From NCBI GenBank assembly GCA_000320605.2, contig KB445822.1:104302-168301 (forward strand): a stretch of 64,000 bases of DNA, given 5' to 3'. Source of the DNA: Gelatoporia subvermispora B. Lineage: Eukaryota; Basidiomycota; Agaricomycetes; Polyporales; Gelatoporiaceae. Position numbers and translations under genes: made by a program. Below are positions 47,218 through 59,018 of the stretch, piece after piece. The stretch's first letter is position 1. Each line of letters starts with the position of its first letter. The notes under the pieces were generated by a model. It saw nothing but the letters and a program-made list of their open reading frames with translations. It was not told the DNA's origin and searched no databases.

Positions 47218-49527
47218 CTACACAACTCTCCATTGCCAGAATGCGCCTGGAGATAGACGCCACGCGATTAGGATCTGATCATTATCACGGTAGATTAGGA
47301 ACTCACCGATAGGGTCCATCCCGTCGTGGAATGCACCCGTCCACAGGCCTATAATTCCCATGGATGAGCCAACACCGCCCAACTGTACTGCTTCCGACGA
47401 CCACTGCCATTGGGTCGGATTGCCTTCCTCGCTCGAATACTAAGAAACGGAGATGGGGCACGTCAAGATAAACCGCGGTCTGATGAAAACGATGTTCTTA
47501 CTATAGACCACCTCACACTCCCGTCGCCAACGACGCTGACTGTTCCTTTGAGCCTCCGAACATCTTCCCCCGTTTCGTCGTTCCAGCTCGCGCCGCCCAT
47601 CTCGCCTTCGACATGGATAGTTGACCGGTCAGGGTATGCTGCGACCACCGACGGGGAATATCCCGTGATACGTAAGCGCAGGGGTACAATCAGCATCTCC
47701 TCCTGGAGATCATCAGGAAATTGGCCGTGTATCTAATTGTCTTGCCGTGAGCGCCATATGAGACCGAGCATCGCTAAAATAGCTCACATGGAAGTCTATT
47801 GTCGGCGATGGAGTGGGTCAGCGTACGGATCAAGACGTTGGTCGAGAAAACTTACTTGCGACATCTGCGTAGTCCAACCAGAAGACACAGCGTCTACATA
47901 GAGTGTTTGTAGACGTAGCTCTTCCTATACAGATCCACATACCTCCAAACGCCTTCCACACCCGCCCAGTCCCACCCATGTTGCATACTCGGACAGTGAT
48001 CAGCGTCCATAATCTGACAGCTTGTGTCGTCCGGTTTGTTCAACCCAGTGGCTCCTGTACTAGGCCAAGACATGTTGTGTGAACTTGCCGGGGGCCGCTC
48101 TCTTACCCAAGCTGCCTCCCGTAAGCGGCCCCAGTTACACAGGTCTTGCAATTCATTGGTATATTCCTTTTCGATCATATTAAACTCTGATAACACTCGC
48201 ACAGCTGCGAGCCAGCTCCAGTCGGGCCTAAGTTGTTCGGCAGTTGGTCCACTTGACCTCCTCTTCGGAGCTTCAGCCGCTGATGCATGAGAGCTCACAT
48301 GGCTGGAGCCGGAGGAAGAAGTCACAGACGCGGAGCTTGAAGACCCCTCGCGGGGCACATAGTCAGAATCGGAAGCTGCACTGCTTGGAGTATTAGTCCC
48401 GGGAATACCCCGTCCGCGCTCGGCGCGCGGGACATAGAGGAATGGGCCCCACGCCCTGCGACGTGACAGATAGCTCATGTCGTACACGCGCTGCCGTGCG
48501 AGGTGACGAGCGCGAGTACGCTGGGCGTCCTCTGTCATGTCGAGTTCGAGAATTTGCGCGCTACCGTGGTTCAAGCCAGAGGACCTCGGGCCGCGTCGAC
48601 CGCGTTGTGCTGGGCTGCGGGGAGAGGGCGCTGAAGGGTGTTCCAGAAGTTCGCGGATGGGCGTGTATCCAGTGAAAGCAATTACTTTCCCCAAGGATTG
48701 CGCTACTCCGCTGTCATCCCAAGTAGGATCAGGGCTCTCCAGTGAGAATGTCACCGATAGTAGAGGTGGAAGTCCAAGCTCTAACACGGTGTACAACCAC
48801 TTTATGTTCAAGGAGGGCTCTGAGGTATACGTTGGCGGTGGAAACATTGGTGTTCGCTTGTGGGCATACTCAAGCCCATTTTGATGAGTAAATGACCGGA
48901 GTTCATCAGTAAGTGGATATGGGCTGCACGGTGTCGCTGTCATGATGACAGACGACAGGACGTCCAGTACGCGTTGACTTCCCTTCTTGTCGAGCTTCGA
49001 GAAATCCACCAAGGATAGTGCGTTCTTTCGCGAGCGGAGAGAATACACCTTCTGGACGGGAAGAGGTCTTGTGTGTCGGCGAAGGTACAGCAGCGCCCAT
49101 ATGCGCTGTCTGTATTCCAAGGCCCAGTCGAACTTCGCTGTACCAAACATGACATTGTCAACGAAGAGGATCAACAGAGTCACGAACACGGAAGGATATA
49201 TCTGTCCCTCGTCCAGGCTGCACCCTATCCGCTGTGCTCACATACCCCTCTTAACCCCATCCAACTTCAGACTGCAGCGACACTAAAGTGATTCTGCTTT
49301 TATCGGAGGTACGTACCTGCTAGGTCGACGAATTGGCAATGCCGGGGATCATCAAACGACGAGAGGAAGATCTCTCGCCAAAGTCGGTGATCTGCAGCTC
49401 CATAAACAAGCTCCCGATAGCGACGGCATGTGCTCGAGAAGGCTGCAATCGACGTCGGATGGCCATCAGCCGCCGCAAATACGAGGATATTTTCGGTGAT
49501 ATCCAACGGTAGGCTCAACAATGACAT
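47218..49527 (-). CDS. F-box protein with conserved C-terminal beta-rich module
   Basis: Seven exons (49527-49317, 49137-47943, 47893-47856, 47795-47788, 47732-47502, 47439-47307, 47246-47218) give 614 residues with consistent phases. The N-terminus is a clear F-box (LPLDITENILVFAA, then FSSTCRRYRELVYGA and HRLWREIF). The middle is Ser-rich with Arg-rich patches and a Trp-rich block. The C-terminal part (VFWLDYADVANFHIHGQF, GEMGGASWNDETGED, GTVSVVGDGSVRWSI, WSSEAVQLGGVGSSMG, then TGAFHDGMDPIGAFWQW) matches a module I know from basidiomycete F-box proteins, thought to bind substrate. Exon 4 is only 8 nt (Asn-Phe-His), an unusual microexon, but removing it breaks the frame. Stopping at the in-frame TAG at 47894 would truncate the protein before this module. 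Confidence 0.8.
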
Positions 49528-50196
49528 GTTCGTTATACTGCTCAGAAGTCACCTCAAACCTGGGATCGCAAACAAAGCGGTTAGTCACCTGAAGAGTATC
49601 TGAAGGTCATCATCTTGGCTTGCCTCACTTTGAGGTCTTCTCCCCCCGTCTTCGTCGCCTCACGTTGCGAGCTGCGTGATCCTTGTTGAAATCAGCGCGT
49701 TCCACGTGTCTCAGAAATACTAGCAAGGTTAAGCCTCAAATCCTAGCAGGAGGCCGGAAGAACGCTGGATGATGGTCCGAGTGAACATCGACGCCGTCGC
49801 GTACGCTAGTGCCGACAGCCAGCGCCAAATCTTCTTCCAAACTTCATCCGACTAGCTCTCCAGACAAGCGTGCAACGATATCCAACATACTCACTTCGAA
49901 TGGACCATACGACCCATTTATTATGACCTTTAAACCTCCTGATAGGTCTGACAGGAGACTAGTCCAATATGTGATGCCCATCAGCTCGTCCAGCACGCCC
50001 CTATGTCTATCACGCGGCAGTACCATCTTCGACGACGCCGACATCGCCTTCCCGCACATGCAGGATGCTGTATGGGTATAACTATACGCTCGGCTTCAAG
50101 GCGGACTACGCTTGAACACTTTTTCCTCGGGATTCCGCACATGAGCTTCTGTTCATAAGCTGGACGGTCAGGCAGCGGCCATCGGCTTGATTTCTC
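49528..50196. promoter_or_regulatory. Divergent intergenic region of F-box and monooxygenase genes
   Basis: About 670 bp between divergent starts. Overlapping antisense frames of 90 and 71 codons (49809-50081 plus, 49844-50059 minus) have no recognised motif and no clear splice partners. Confidence 0.35.
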
Positions 50197-51769
50197 ATGT
50201 CTGCGGCCACAAGCTCTACTATGGAAAATCACACCGGGACCGCGCCCAAGGCCACCCTCAAGCTGCATATCCTCATCGTGGGTTGCGGCATGGGCGGTTT
50301 GGCCGCCGCCTACTGCCTCGGACGCGTCGGACACAAGGTCACTGTGCTCGAGCAGGCAACCACGATAGGGGAAGTCGGCGCGGGGATCCAGATATCGCCG
50401 AATGTCTCGCGGCTGCTTGACCGTTGGGGAGTGGGCGAGGCGGTGCGCAAGGTTGCGATTCGGCCAGAGGGGATGGTCTTCCGGAGGTACACAAGCGGCG
50501 AGGTCGTGGGCTACGCAAGACTAGCGGAGAGGATGGAGGCGTTCGGCGCGCCATACTATCACATCCATCGTGCGGACCTCTTCAACATCCTCTACTCGCT
50601 TGCCGCACCGTACATGACACTCAGGCTGGGCGCGACTGTCGTCTCAGTGGACACCGAGACGCCGTCAGCGATACTGGCGACGGGCGAGGTCGTCCACGGA
50701 GATCTCATCATTGGGGCGGACGGTGTCAAGAGCTTCATTCAACGTGTGGTACTGGGGAAACCTAGTTCAGCTGAGCCGACCGGGGACGCAGTGTACCGGG
50801 CTATTATTCCCACAGCACTCATGCGTGCCGATCCAGAGCTCAGGCCATTTGTGGACACCCCGGAGATGACGGGATGGATGGGGCCGCAGCGGCATATCAT
50901 GGCCTATAACATTGTGAGCCGCCCTACCTTTCCGGGACATGCAGCACATGCTCATGACGCTCGCAGCGTGCGGAAGAGTACAACATTGTCCTCGCACATC
51001 CTGACGATGGCTCGGTAGAGTCATGGACAGCGGAGGGCAGTGCAGATAAGATGCGCTCTGATTTTGCCGATTTTGAACCGCGGTGAGTAGGCTGTCCGGT
51101 CTCCCCAGTACTGCAGCTCACCGGCGGTCTTCGCGATAGAGTTCAGAAATTGCTCTCCTTTGTTAAGTCAACGCTGAAATGGCGACTAATGGATCGTCAG
51201 CCACTTGAGACATGGGTCCATCCAGCCGGACGGGTTACACTGCTCGGCGACGCCTGCCACGCCATGCTGGTACGCCACTAGCGGGGTCTGCCTGTCACCG
51301 TACTAAGCCACATGATTCTCAGCCGTATCGTGCGCAGGGCGCAGCCATGGCCATCGAGGACGCAGCCGTGTTGGGCGTGCTCTTCGCCCACATCAGCGAC
51401 ATTGCGCAGTTGAAGCCCTTGCTGTACGCCTATGAGGAGTTGCGCCTTCCCCGCACAGCTCGTACTCAGGGTGACGCGCGAAGCAATCAGAAGACGTTCC
51501 ATTTGCCCGACGGCCCGTCGCAGCAGGCGCGTGACGACAATATGCGCAAGGCGGCGCAGGTGGTGTGGCGCGAGATGGCGCAGGCGCGGGGAGAAGTGCC
51601 CGAGGGTGAGGAGGCGGATGGAAGCGCTCTGCAGGGCAACTCGAATCAGTGGGCAGACCACCAGAAGAACCAGGAGCAGTTCGGCTACGACGCGGAGGCG
51701 GCGGCGGAACAATGGTGGCGGGATGTTGGGGAGAGCCGAATCGGAAGCTATGCTTCCGTGCCGGCATAA
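50197..51769 (+). CDS. FAD-dependent monooxygenase, salicylate-hydroxylase-like
   Basis: Four exons (50197-50913, 50967-51082, 51140-51269, 51323-51769; introns 53, 57, 53 nt) encode 469 residues. The Rossmann dinucleotide motif is GCGMGG at residues 29-34, followed by the acidic FAD-ribose residue in VTVLEQ. The DG motif is IIGADGVKS. The FAD-binding GD motif is LLGDACHAML at 312-321, completed across an intron by PYRAQGAAMAIEDA. This order defines group A flavoprotein aromatic hydroxylases (PF01494 type). Likely chemistry is NAD(P)H-dependent hydroxylation, possibly decarboxylative, of an aromatic acid; the substrate is unknown. It converges on the PxpA-like gene, 228 bp away. Confidence 0.88.
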
Positions 51770-51997
51770 GGATGAGGGCACTGTGGACTCGACTAGTACA
51801 CATGATCTTTATCGATTGCAGCCATAGCTAAACTGATCCGGTATCTCAAATGTGTATGCCAATTTGTAAATTTACCACGCAGTAGACATGTACATGGGCT
51901 GGAGATCATTCGGCATTTCTTGGGACGTCCCGGCAGCGATTGAATCAGTGGTGGGAATTGGACACAAGAGGATATCATGCATAAAATTCTTGCGATC

Positions 51998-53468
51998 CTA
52001 CGCAGCCTTTGTGTTGTGCTCATCGACCATGTTTTTGACGAGCTTTGCGATCTCCACTGCACCCTGAGCACAAAAACATATCGGTACCATTCGTACATGG
52101 AAAGGAAGGGTACGTACCGGGGTATCGGAGTGGCAACAAATAGAGACCTCTGAGACACCGTCTGCTAGAGGGACAGAGCCTGCCGTTGTGGTGATACGTC
52201 TCTTGGACAGTAACGTCCCCACCTGGAAGGAAGCGGTCAACTGGCATTCCAATTAGCTTCAAGAGGGAATCGCACCCGCGCTTGGACAACCGGGAGCGGA
52301 ACAGGATCATGATTTCTGGAAACGTTGACATGAGTCAGGGGGTTGCTGACCCGCACCGTCACCACTTACTTCGTGATCATCAGCTTTCCCTCCGGGCTAT
52401 ACTCGAGGTCGGCGAACCACTCTGCGAGACCATGATAAGCACATAACCCTGCAATTACATACCGTCATACCTGCTATGAAAGGTACGCCGGCCTCCTCGG
52501 CTGCAGCCTGATGACAGGTGCCGGCGAGACCCATGAAAGCAACGCCAAATGTCTTGGCTACGCCAATTGCGGCCCGAGCAAGAGACATATCACGAGCAGT
52601 CATGCCATAGACTGCTCCGTGGGGCTTCACCTAGTCCACGTTGAACATGCAATCCATCACTCTCAGCATTCGAAACGTACATGATTCAGGGGGAGCCCGT
52701 GGCGTGTCAGAAATCCGGTGAGAGCGCCAACTTGGTAGACGAAGCACGCAGCGAGCTCATCCTAACTTTCATTAATGACAGGGGCGACATAAGGTCCGCA
52801 ATCACTCACGGGCTCCATTGCCATTTCACGTCTTCCCCAGCCTTGTCTGTCCGGTAAGGACGGATGTGCTCCGATGAGGACGCCGTTCTGCTTAGCAAGG
52901 ACGACGGTCTTGTCCATAATGGAGAAATCTCTAGATCCCTCTATCAGCATAGTCATCTCCTTGTCAGGTTCATCGAGGACTCACGAAGCGTGAAAGCCGC
53001 ACGCGATGTTCGCAAGATGAATAGTCTTCATGAGAGCCTCATCATCTCCCTAAGTTCGCTTCATTCTTGAGTCACATCTCTGGTAACCAGAATCCATGTT
53101 GCTCACCATTTTGTAGAGGGAATATCCCTACATGTAAACATATCAGTAAGAAGCGCATTTTACACGAGCCAGATGGAGAAGTGAGGATCTGCATTCGCAA
53201 CGCGTTCAGGGATCGGACTAAAGTAGGTGCACGTGCCAACGACGACATGAGCGGCAAAACCCAAAGCAGCTGGCACCCTTTCGTCTACCACTACCTCGAC
53301 ATATCCAGGCGCATTGACGCTGTCTCGTTCGCTTTCACTCAGGGGATAGGCACGAGGAGAAGGATTGCTTCCTCTGAATGTGGCAACCTCGAAAATCAAA
53401 GGCATGTTTAGTCGAATCGGACTGACCTCTCCCATGTCGCAATTCACCGTCGCGCGCAATGTAGCCAT
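51998..53468 (-). CDS. pxpA: LamB/YcsF family protein (PxpA-type 5-oxoprolinase subunit)
   Basis: Ten exons (53468-53427, 53127-53107, 53049-52985, 52930-52810, 52761-52681, 52630-52471, 52421-52370, 52315-52276, 52222-52118, 52063-51998) encode 250 residues, the usual family length. Family blocks appear in order: [76 protein letters not shown], then [18 protein letters not shown] near the C-terminus. The conserved His/Asp/Lys residues of the TIM-barrel active site are present. In bacteria PxpA works with PxpB and PxpC to hydrolyse 5-oxoproline with ATP. Here the PxpB- and PxpC-related domains lie in the divergent neighbour. Intron 1 is 299 nt while the other eight are 48-57 nt. Confidence 0.88.
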
Positions 53469-53764
53469 CCCGAGTGGATCGTTGTTTGCAGAGGAGGTGC
53501 GAATAGATCGTCAAACGCATCCTCCTCGTGAACGCTATGACCTTGATAACGTTTCACGAGGGGTCACCTGTTCACCTAGCGCTCCCAGGATGCCAGTGCT
53601 ATTTGTGGAGTGGAGATAGTATGTGGACGGGTATACATACATCATTGCCTCACGAGATACGCTTCTATGCTTGGTGCCTATCTTCGGACACCTTATCTGG
53701 GCAATGTCTCGACCATATCTCTGAGTCCTCGCTCTTCTCCTTGCTCGGTGCAACACTCTCAGAT
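53469..53764. promoter_or_regulatory. Shared divergent promoter of PxpA-like and urea-carboxylase-like genes
   Basis: Only 296 bp separate the two start codons, so a bidirectional promoter is likely. I see no confident TATA box. A plus-strand frame runs through it into the downstream gene, but the family N-terminus begins at 53765. Confidence 0.55.
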
Positions 53765-56700
53765 ATGTCCGGAACTCACAAGCTCCTCGTCGCCAACCGC
53801 GCAGAAATCGCTGTGCGTATCTTGCGCACCGCGAGACGCCTCCAGATCCCGACCGTGTCTATTTACACGCGTTCTGACGCGACATCGCCCCATGTACTGC
53901 TCGCAGATGAAGCAGTTGCTTTGCGCCCGGACGATGACGATCCCGTGTCTAACGCACGAGGGTATATGGATGCCGAAGCTATCCTACGCATCTGTCTGGA
54001 ACGCGGCGTAACACTTGTACATCCAGGATATGGGTTTTTGTCGGAAAACGCCCGTTTTGCAGAACTTCTCGCCGATGCAGGTGTTACATTTCTAGGTCCT
54101 CGTCCAGAGACGATCCACGTTATGGGTCTCAAGCATGAGTCTCGCAAGCTTGCTATGGAGGCAGGCGTGCCTTTAGTCCCTGGTTCACGGGACCTGCTTC
54201 TCAGCGCTGACGAGGCTGTCTCTCTCGCAAATTCCATAGGATATCCTGTGATGTTGAAAGCTACTGCTGGAGGTGGTGGAATGGGCCTTGTTGTTTGTCA
54301 CAGCGCGGAAGACCTGCGCATGAAGTTCTCATCTACTCAGGAGCGTGGCAAGGTAAGTTAGAGAAAATTGGAGCTTTTTGACTCAAACGAACCCTGCTCC
54401 CATTGTTAGACATTGTTCCACAATGATGGCGTGTTTCTCGAAAGATACTTCTCAGCCGCTCGACATATAGAAGTCCAGGTAATTGCGATACACAAAATTT
54501 GGTCCAAATCGTAGCTCACATCACAGGTCTTCGGAAACGGACTGGGACACGTTGTCCACATGGGGGAGAGGGAGTGTAGTATCCAGCGAAGACATCAGAA
54601 GGTGATCGAAGAGACACCAAGCCCATTTATGCTTTCGCAGCCAGGTGTGTCATTTCCGTGATGCCGATCTTGCTTCATTTCAACTGGTTATCAGTAATCC
54701 GCGAAGAGATGTGTGCCGCTGCAGTAGAACTGTGCACCAAAATCAAGTACGCATCTGCTGGTATGTCATTGCTCTAAGAGGTATGATGCGCGCTGATAGG
54801 TAGCCGCAGGTACGGTGGAGTTCCTTGTGGACGATTCCACGGGCGATTTCTTCTTTCTAGAGATGAACACCCGCCTTCAGGTAAGGGTTTCTCCTTGGTT
54901 CATCTGACTTCCAGGGTAGTTAATATAAGATGAAAGGTCGAGCACCCAATCACCGAAGCGGTCAACCCTGGTCTCGATATCGTTGAGCTGATGATACGGC
55001 AAGGTGTCGCCGAAAGAGAGTCCCTTGGCGGACTGACCCCAAACGAGCTGGATCAAGCCAAATATCTGAGTTCGATACACGAGCGAAAGTTGCATGCCAT
55101 TGAAGCTCGTGTCTACTGCGAGAATCCCTTCGAGCAGTTCAAGCCTTGTCCTGGAATCTTACAGCGAGTATCGTTTGTTCAAGAGGACTGGCTGCGCATC
55201 GAATCTTGGGTGAGTCAAGCTTATTGAAAGGCTTAGGGGCACACTAAAATGTGACTTTTCCGTCAGGTGGAGACGGGCACGACCGTGACTCCATTCTTTG
55301 ACCCGCTGGTCTGCAAGTTGATTGTTACTGCCAACACACGATCTGAAGCGATCGCTAAGCTTGAATACGCGCTTTCCAGCTCACAAGTGTACGGCCCCAC
55401 GAATAATGTAGCGTATCTGCGAGCTATATGCCAGTCTGACGCATTTCACGCTGGCAACTGCACGACGACTTTCTTGGACAACTTCGTTTTTACTCCGCGG
55501 TGCGTTAGCTCACCATAGATAACGACACGAGCCCATGACGGTGACGTTCAGAGCGATCACGGTCAAGAATGGCGGGTTAGAAACGACAGTACAAGATTAC
55601 CCTGGCCGGCGTATTGGATTGGGCATTCCTCAGAGTGGCCCGATGGACTCGCTCGCGTTCCGTGTAGCTAATATCCTCGTAGGAAATGCCCCGGGTACAG
55701 AGGCACTGGAAGTGACGCTCACGGGTTGCGACATCATCTTCCATGTTGTTGCTGTGGTGGCTGTGACTGGCCCCACAGCTCCAGTCACCGTCGACGGAGA
55801 CAAGGTAGACATGTGGCAGAGCCTGGTTGTTCCCGCCGGAGGTCGATTACGAGTTGGGACTATCAAGGGCGTCGGTTTCAGAGTCTACCTGGCCGTCAGA
55901 GGAGGCTTCCCGGAAATACCTGCGTACCTTGGGTCGAAGGCGACATCCATGGGGCTTGGCGGTTATCAGGTATGGTGCCTGCACTGTCTCTTTACCATAT
56001 TTAGCGCTTACTCTAACCAGGGTCGCGCGTTGTCTGTTGGTGACTACATCAGTCTCGGCACCTGCGAGCCTACAGAAGACGAGCGCATGAATGTGGTCCC
56101 GACGCCCTTCATACCTACTTACACGAACGATTGGACTGTGTACTGCCTCCCAGGCCCTCACTGCGACGAGGAGTTCGTGACGCCACAGGGGATTGAGACT
56201 TTCTTTGAGACCAAATGGCGCACAAGTCCATCAAGTAATCGGATGGGTGTTCGCCTAGAAGGAGCGCAAATATCATGGGCTCGCACGAGTGGCGGAGAAG
56301 GCGGATCTCATCCTTCAAACATCCACGACAATGGATACGCGTTAGGGACGGTCAATATCAATGGCGATACTCCGGTGATACTGACGCACGAAGGCCCCGA
56401 TATGGGTGGATATGTATGTATGTGTACCATCGCTTCAGCAGACCTGTGAGTCCGAGCCATCGACTGTGAGTTCCTAGCCTCATATGCATATGCTATGATA
56501 CAGCTGGAAGGTTGGTCAGATGCGACCTGGGTGTACAATTCGGTTCAGACGCATCTCCTTCCAAGATGCTGTGCAACTCCATACCCAACTCCAGAGATAT
56601 CTCTTGGAGATTTCACAAATGTGCGAGTTTTGCTCTGCTGATAGCCTGATCCGGAACCCACCGGATTTCTCGTGGATGAGTTTCAATGATTGTGCGACTG

Positions 56701-58551
56701 ATCCCAAGCTATATGTCACTCAAGAGACGCCGAACGAGGATGGGTCCGGGCTCACATGCCGCCAGGTAGATCGGCATGTAATCGCCGCAACAATCAAGTA
56801 GAGCTAATGTCACTTCCCTTACAGGCAGGAGATGGCGCTGTCCTAGTGGAATACGGCGAGGCACGCTTGGATCTTGCAGTCCGCGCTCGCATCCACGCAT
56901 TAGAAACCAGCCTACGGGAACTTGAGATCGATGGAGTATGGTCATTGGCTCCTTGTATCCGATCTATCATGGTATGTGTAGATTGTAGACTGGTCCACAC
57001 AGCAGATGCGAACTGATTTGCCTAGGTCCATATCGATTTCACTCAAATATCCCAGTCGGATATCCTGAGAATCATAGTGGAAACAGACCGATCACTTCCA
57101 GATTCTGTCGTGGACATGCAGTTTCCGGGTCGTCGGATCACATTCCCTGTTGTGCTGGACGACAGATGGAACCGCGAGGCACTGGAGAGATACATGCAAT
57201 CCACTCGTGACAGAGCCGTGTATTTGCCGAGCAACATCGAATACCTTGCAAGGAACAACGGTATCGACGGTGGAGCGAGCGAAGCACTTCGGATTTTGGG
57301 GTCAGCCGACTATGTATGGTCTTGAATAGTGTCTTGACGCGTTGACTGAACCCTTGCGGCGGCGTAGCTTGTCTACGGTGTAGGATTTTACTTGGCTTGC
57401 CCGTTCCTCGTCCCAGTACGTTTGTCTGGGAACTCCGACGATGCCAATTTGTATTCACGAGTTTATCATGCAGCTTGATCCACGTAGCCGACTCGTGGGT
57501 CAAAAAATGAATCCTTCTCGCACCTATACGCCACGGGTAAGCGCTCTCTTTTGGTCGAGAATCGCGATATATGCATATTGTGACAGGGAGCACTAGGTAT
57601 TGCTGGTCTTGTGACCGCCATATATCCAGTAGAATCTCCTGGCGGTTATCAACTGTTCGGACGTACTCTGCCACCGTGGCAGACCTGGGGGAAAGGTCCG
57701 GACTTTACGCCGGATCAGCCATGGTTACTCCAGCCTTTTGACCAGGTCAGTCATAATACAGCCTGGATCATCGTGTGGTATGATCTTATGTAATCAGGTC
57801 AATTTTGAGCCCGTTTCGGAAGACTCATTCTCTGAGGTAGGTAGTGCGCACTTTTAGGCTGACGTCTGGATCAACTGACCGATTTGCTAACCTCATGAAG
57901 ATTCTCCTTCAATTTGATGCTGGCCGTTACAAGTTCAAGGTAACCCCTCAGTCGTCGGAGGGTTCTGCATGCTGAGATTGTCACTATAGGTTGAAGACAC
58001 TACCCTCTCTATGAAGGAATACAAGAGCTTCGAAGCACTAGTGTCGCAAGAGATCGCAGTGTTCAGAGCCAAACAGTCTCAAGCCGTTCAAATTGAGGAA
58101 GCCCGGTAATTCGATCATTTCCTAATGACTTGCACGTGTTCTCTAACCATGATACTACATGAAAGTGAACAAGGGCTGCTCCAGAAATGGTATGCCACAA
58201 AAGTGGCTTCCTTAAGTCAGAATGCGAGCTCAGAAACTACTGACCTTGGTAAACGCTACCATCGACTCACCAGCCTGTGCGCAACACTGACTCCTTGTGA
58301 TGTTAGACTTCACTAACTCCAACGTGAATGTACCCTCACCATTGTCGGGCTCAATATGGAAGATAAACTGCGAACGAGGTACTTTGATCCAAAGTGGCGA
58401 GCAAGTCTTGGCAATTCTCGAGGCTATGAAGACCGAGATCAAAGTAGAAGCTGGAGATGAGAATATCGGACGCACAGTTGTAGGCTTCCCGAAGGGTATC
58501 CGAGAGGGGGTCACAGTGAATACTGGTGATGTTCTCGTGCTACTCGAATAG
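53765..58551 (+). CDS. Urea-carboxylase-like biotin enzyme (BC-KipA-KipI-BCCP fusion)
   Basis: Twenty exons were resolved, with all introns GT-AG (48-64 nt) and every phase consistent, giving 1249 residues. Exon 1 is 53765-54352 and the last is 58307-58551. Domains are: biotin carboxylase about 5-465 ([18 protein letters not shown]-grasp loop [10 protein letters not shown] at 165-174; EARVYCENP near 360); a KipA/PxpC-type domain about 473-840 ([25 protein letters not shown]); a KipI/PxpB-type domain about 842-1095 ([38 protein letters not shown]); and a biotinyl domain with EAMKTE, biotin-accepting Lys about 1210. This is urea carboxylase architecture but lacks the N-terminal amidase of fungal DUR1,2. 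The divergent PxpA neighbour suggests 5-oxoproline or a related amide as substrate (inference). Confidence 0.92.
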
Positions 58552-59018
58552 CGCGCTCATCGACGAATGCATCAGTTTCCAGCTCGCTTTTGCGCTAGAA
58601 ATACTGTATGATATTAAGAGGTATGTAGCGGTGTTAGCTATCTGCTTCCCAGCCCAGAATGTGACTGTTGTACGATGCATGTTGAACATATGACGGATGG
58701 TCTATTGTCTTGCGGACGATTGATTTCATGCAATCCACGCGCGTTGATGATACTTGGTACAACTCGATGTCCATCTTCCATGAGATCCTACACTCCGATG
58801 CACAGACATGCGTATGATTCTATTGAGGCCAAGAGAGTACTCCATAGATAGCTGTTGGGTATGATGTGTACCAGCACACGCGATCGTTACTTGCGCCCAG
58901 CGCCTGATGAGCACCGTCGTCGGGACTTTTAGTGTATGGGACGTGACCAGCACCTTATCGTCACGCCTTCCCCACAGACATATCTCCTAGTCGTTGTCGA
59001 GCCCTCGACGAGAGCCTA
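58552..59018. other. Intergenic, no gene seen
   Basis: About 470 bp between two plus-strand genes; it should contain a terminator and the promoter of the F-box gene. Confidence 0.4.

Noticed and set aside
47894..49189. 431-codon frame as a complete F-box-region protein starting at 49189 and ending at 47894
   Set aside because: Both ends are intron read-through: splicing adds the F-box exon upstream and five C-terminal exons downstream.
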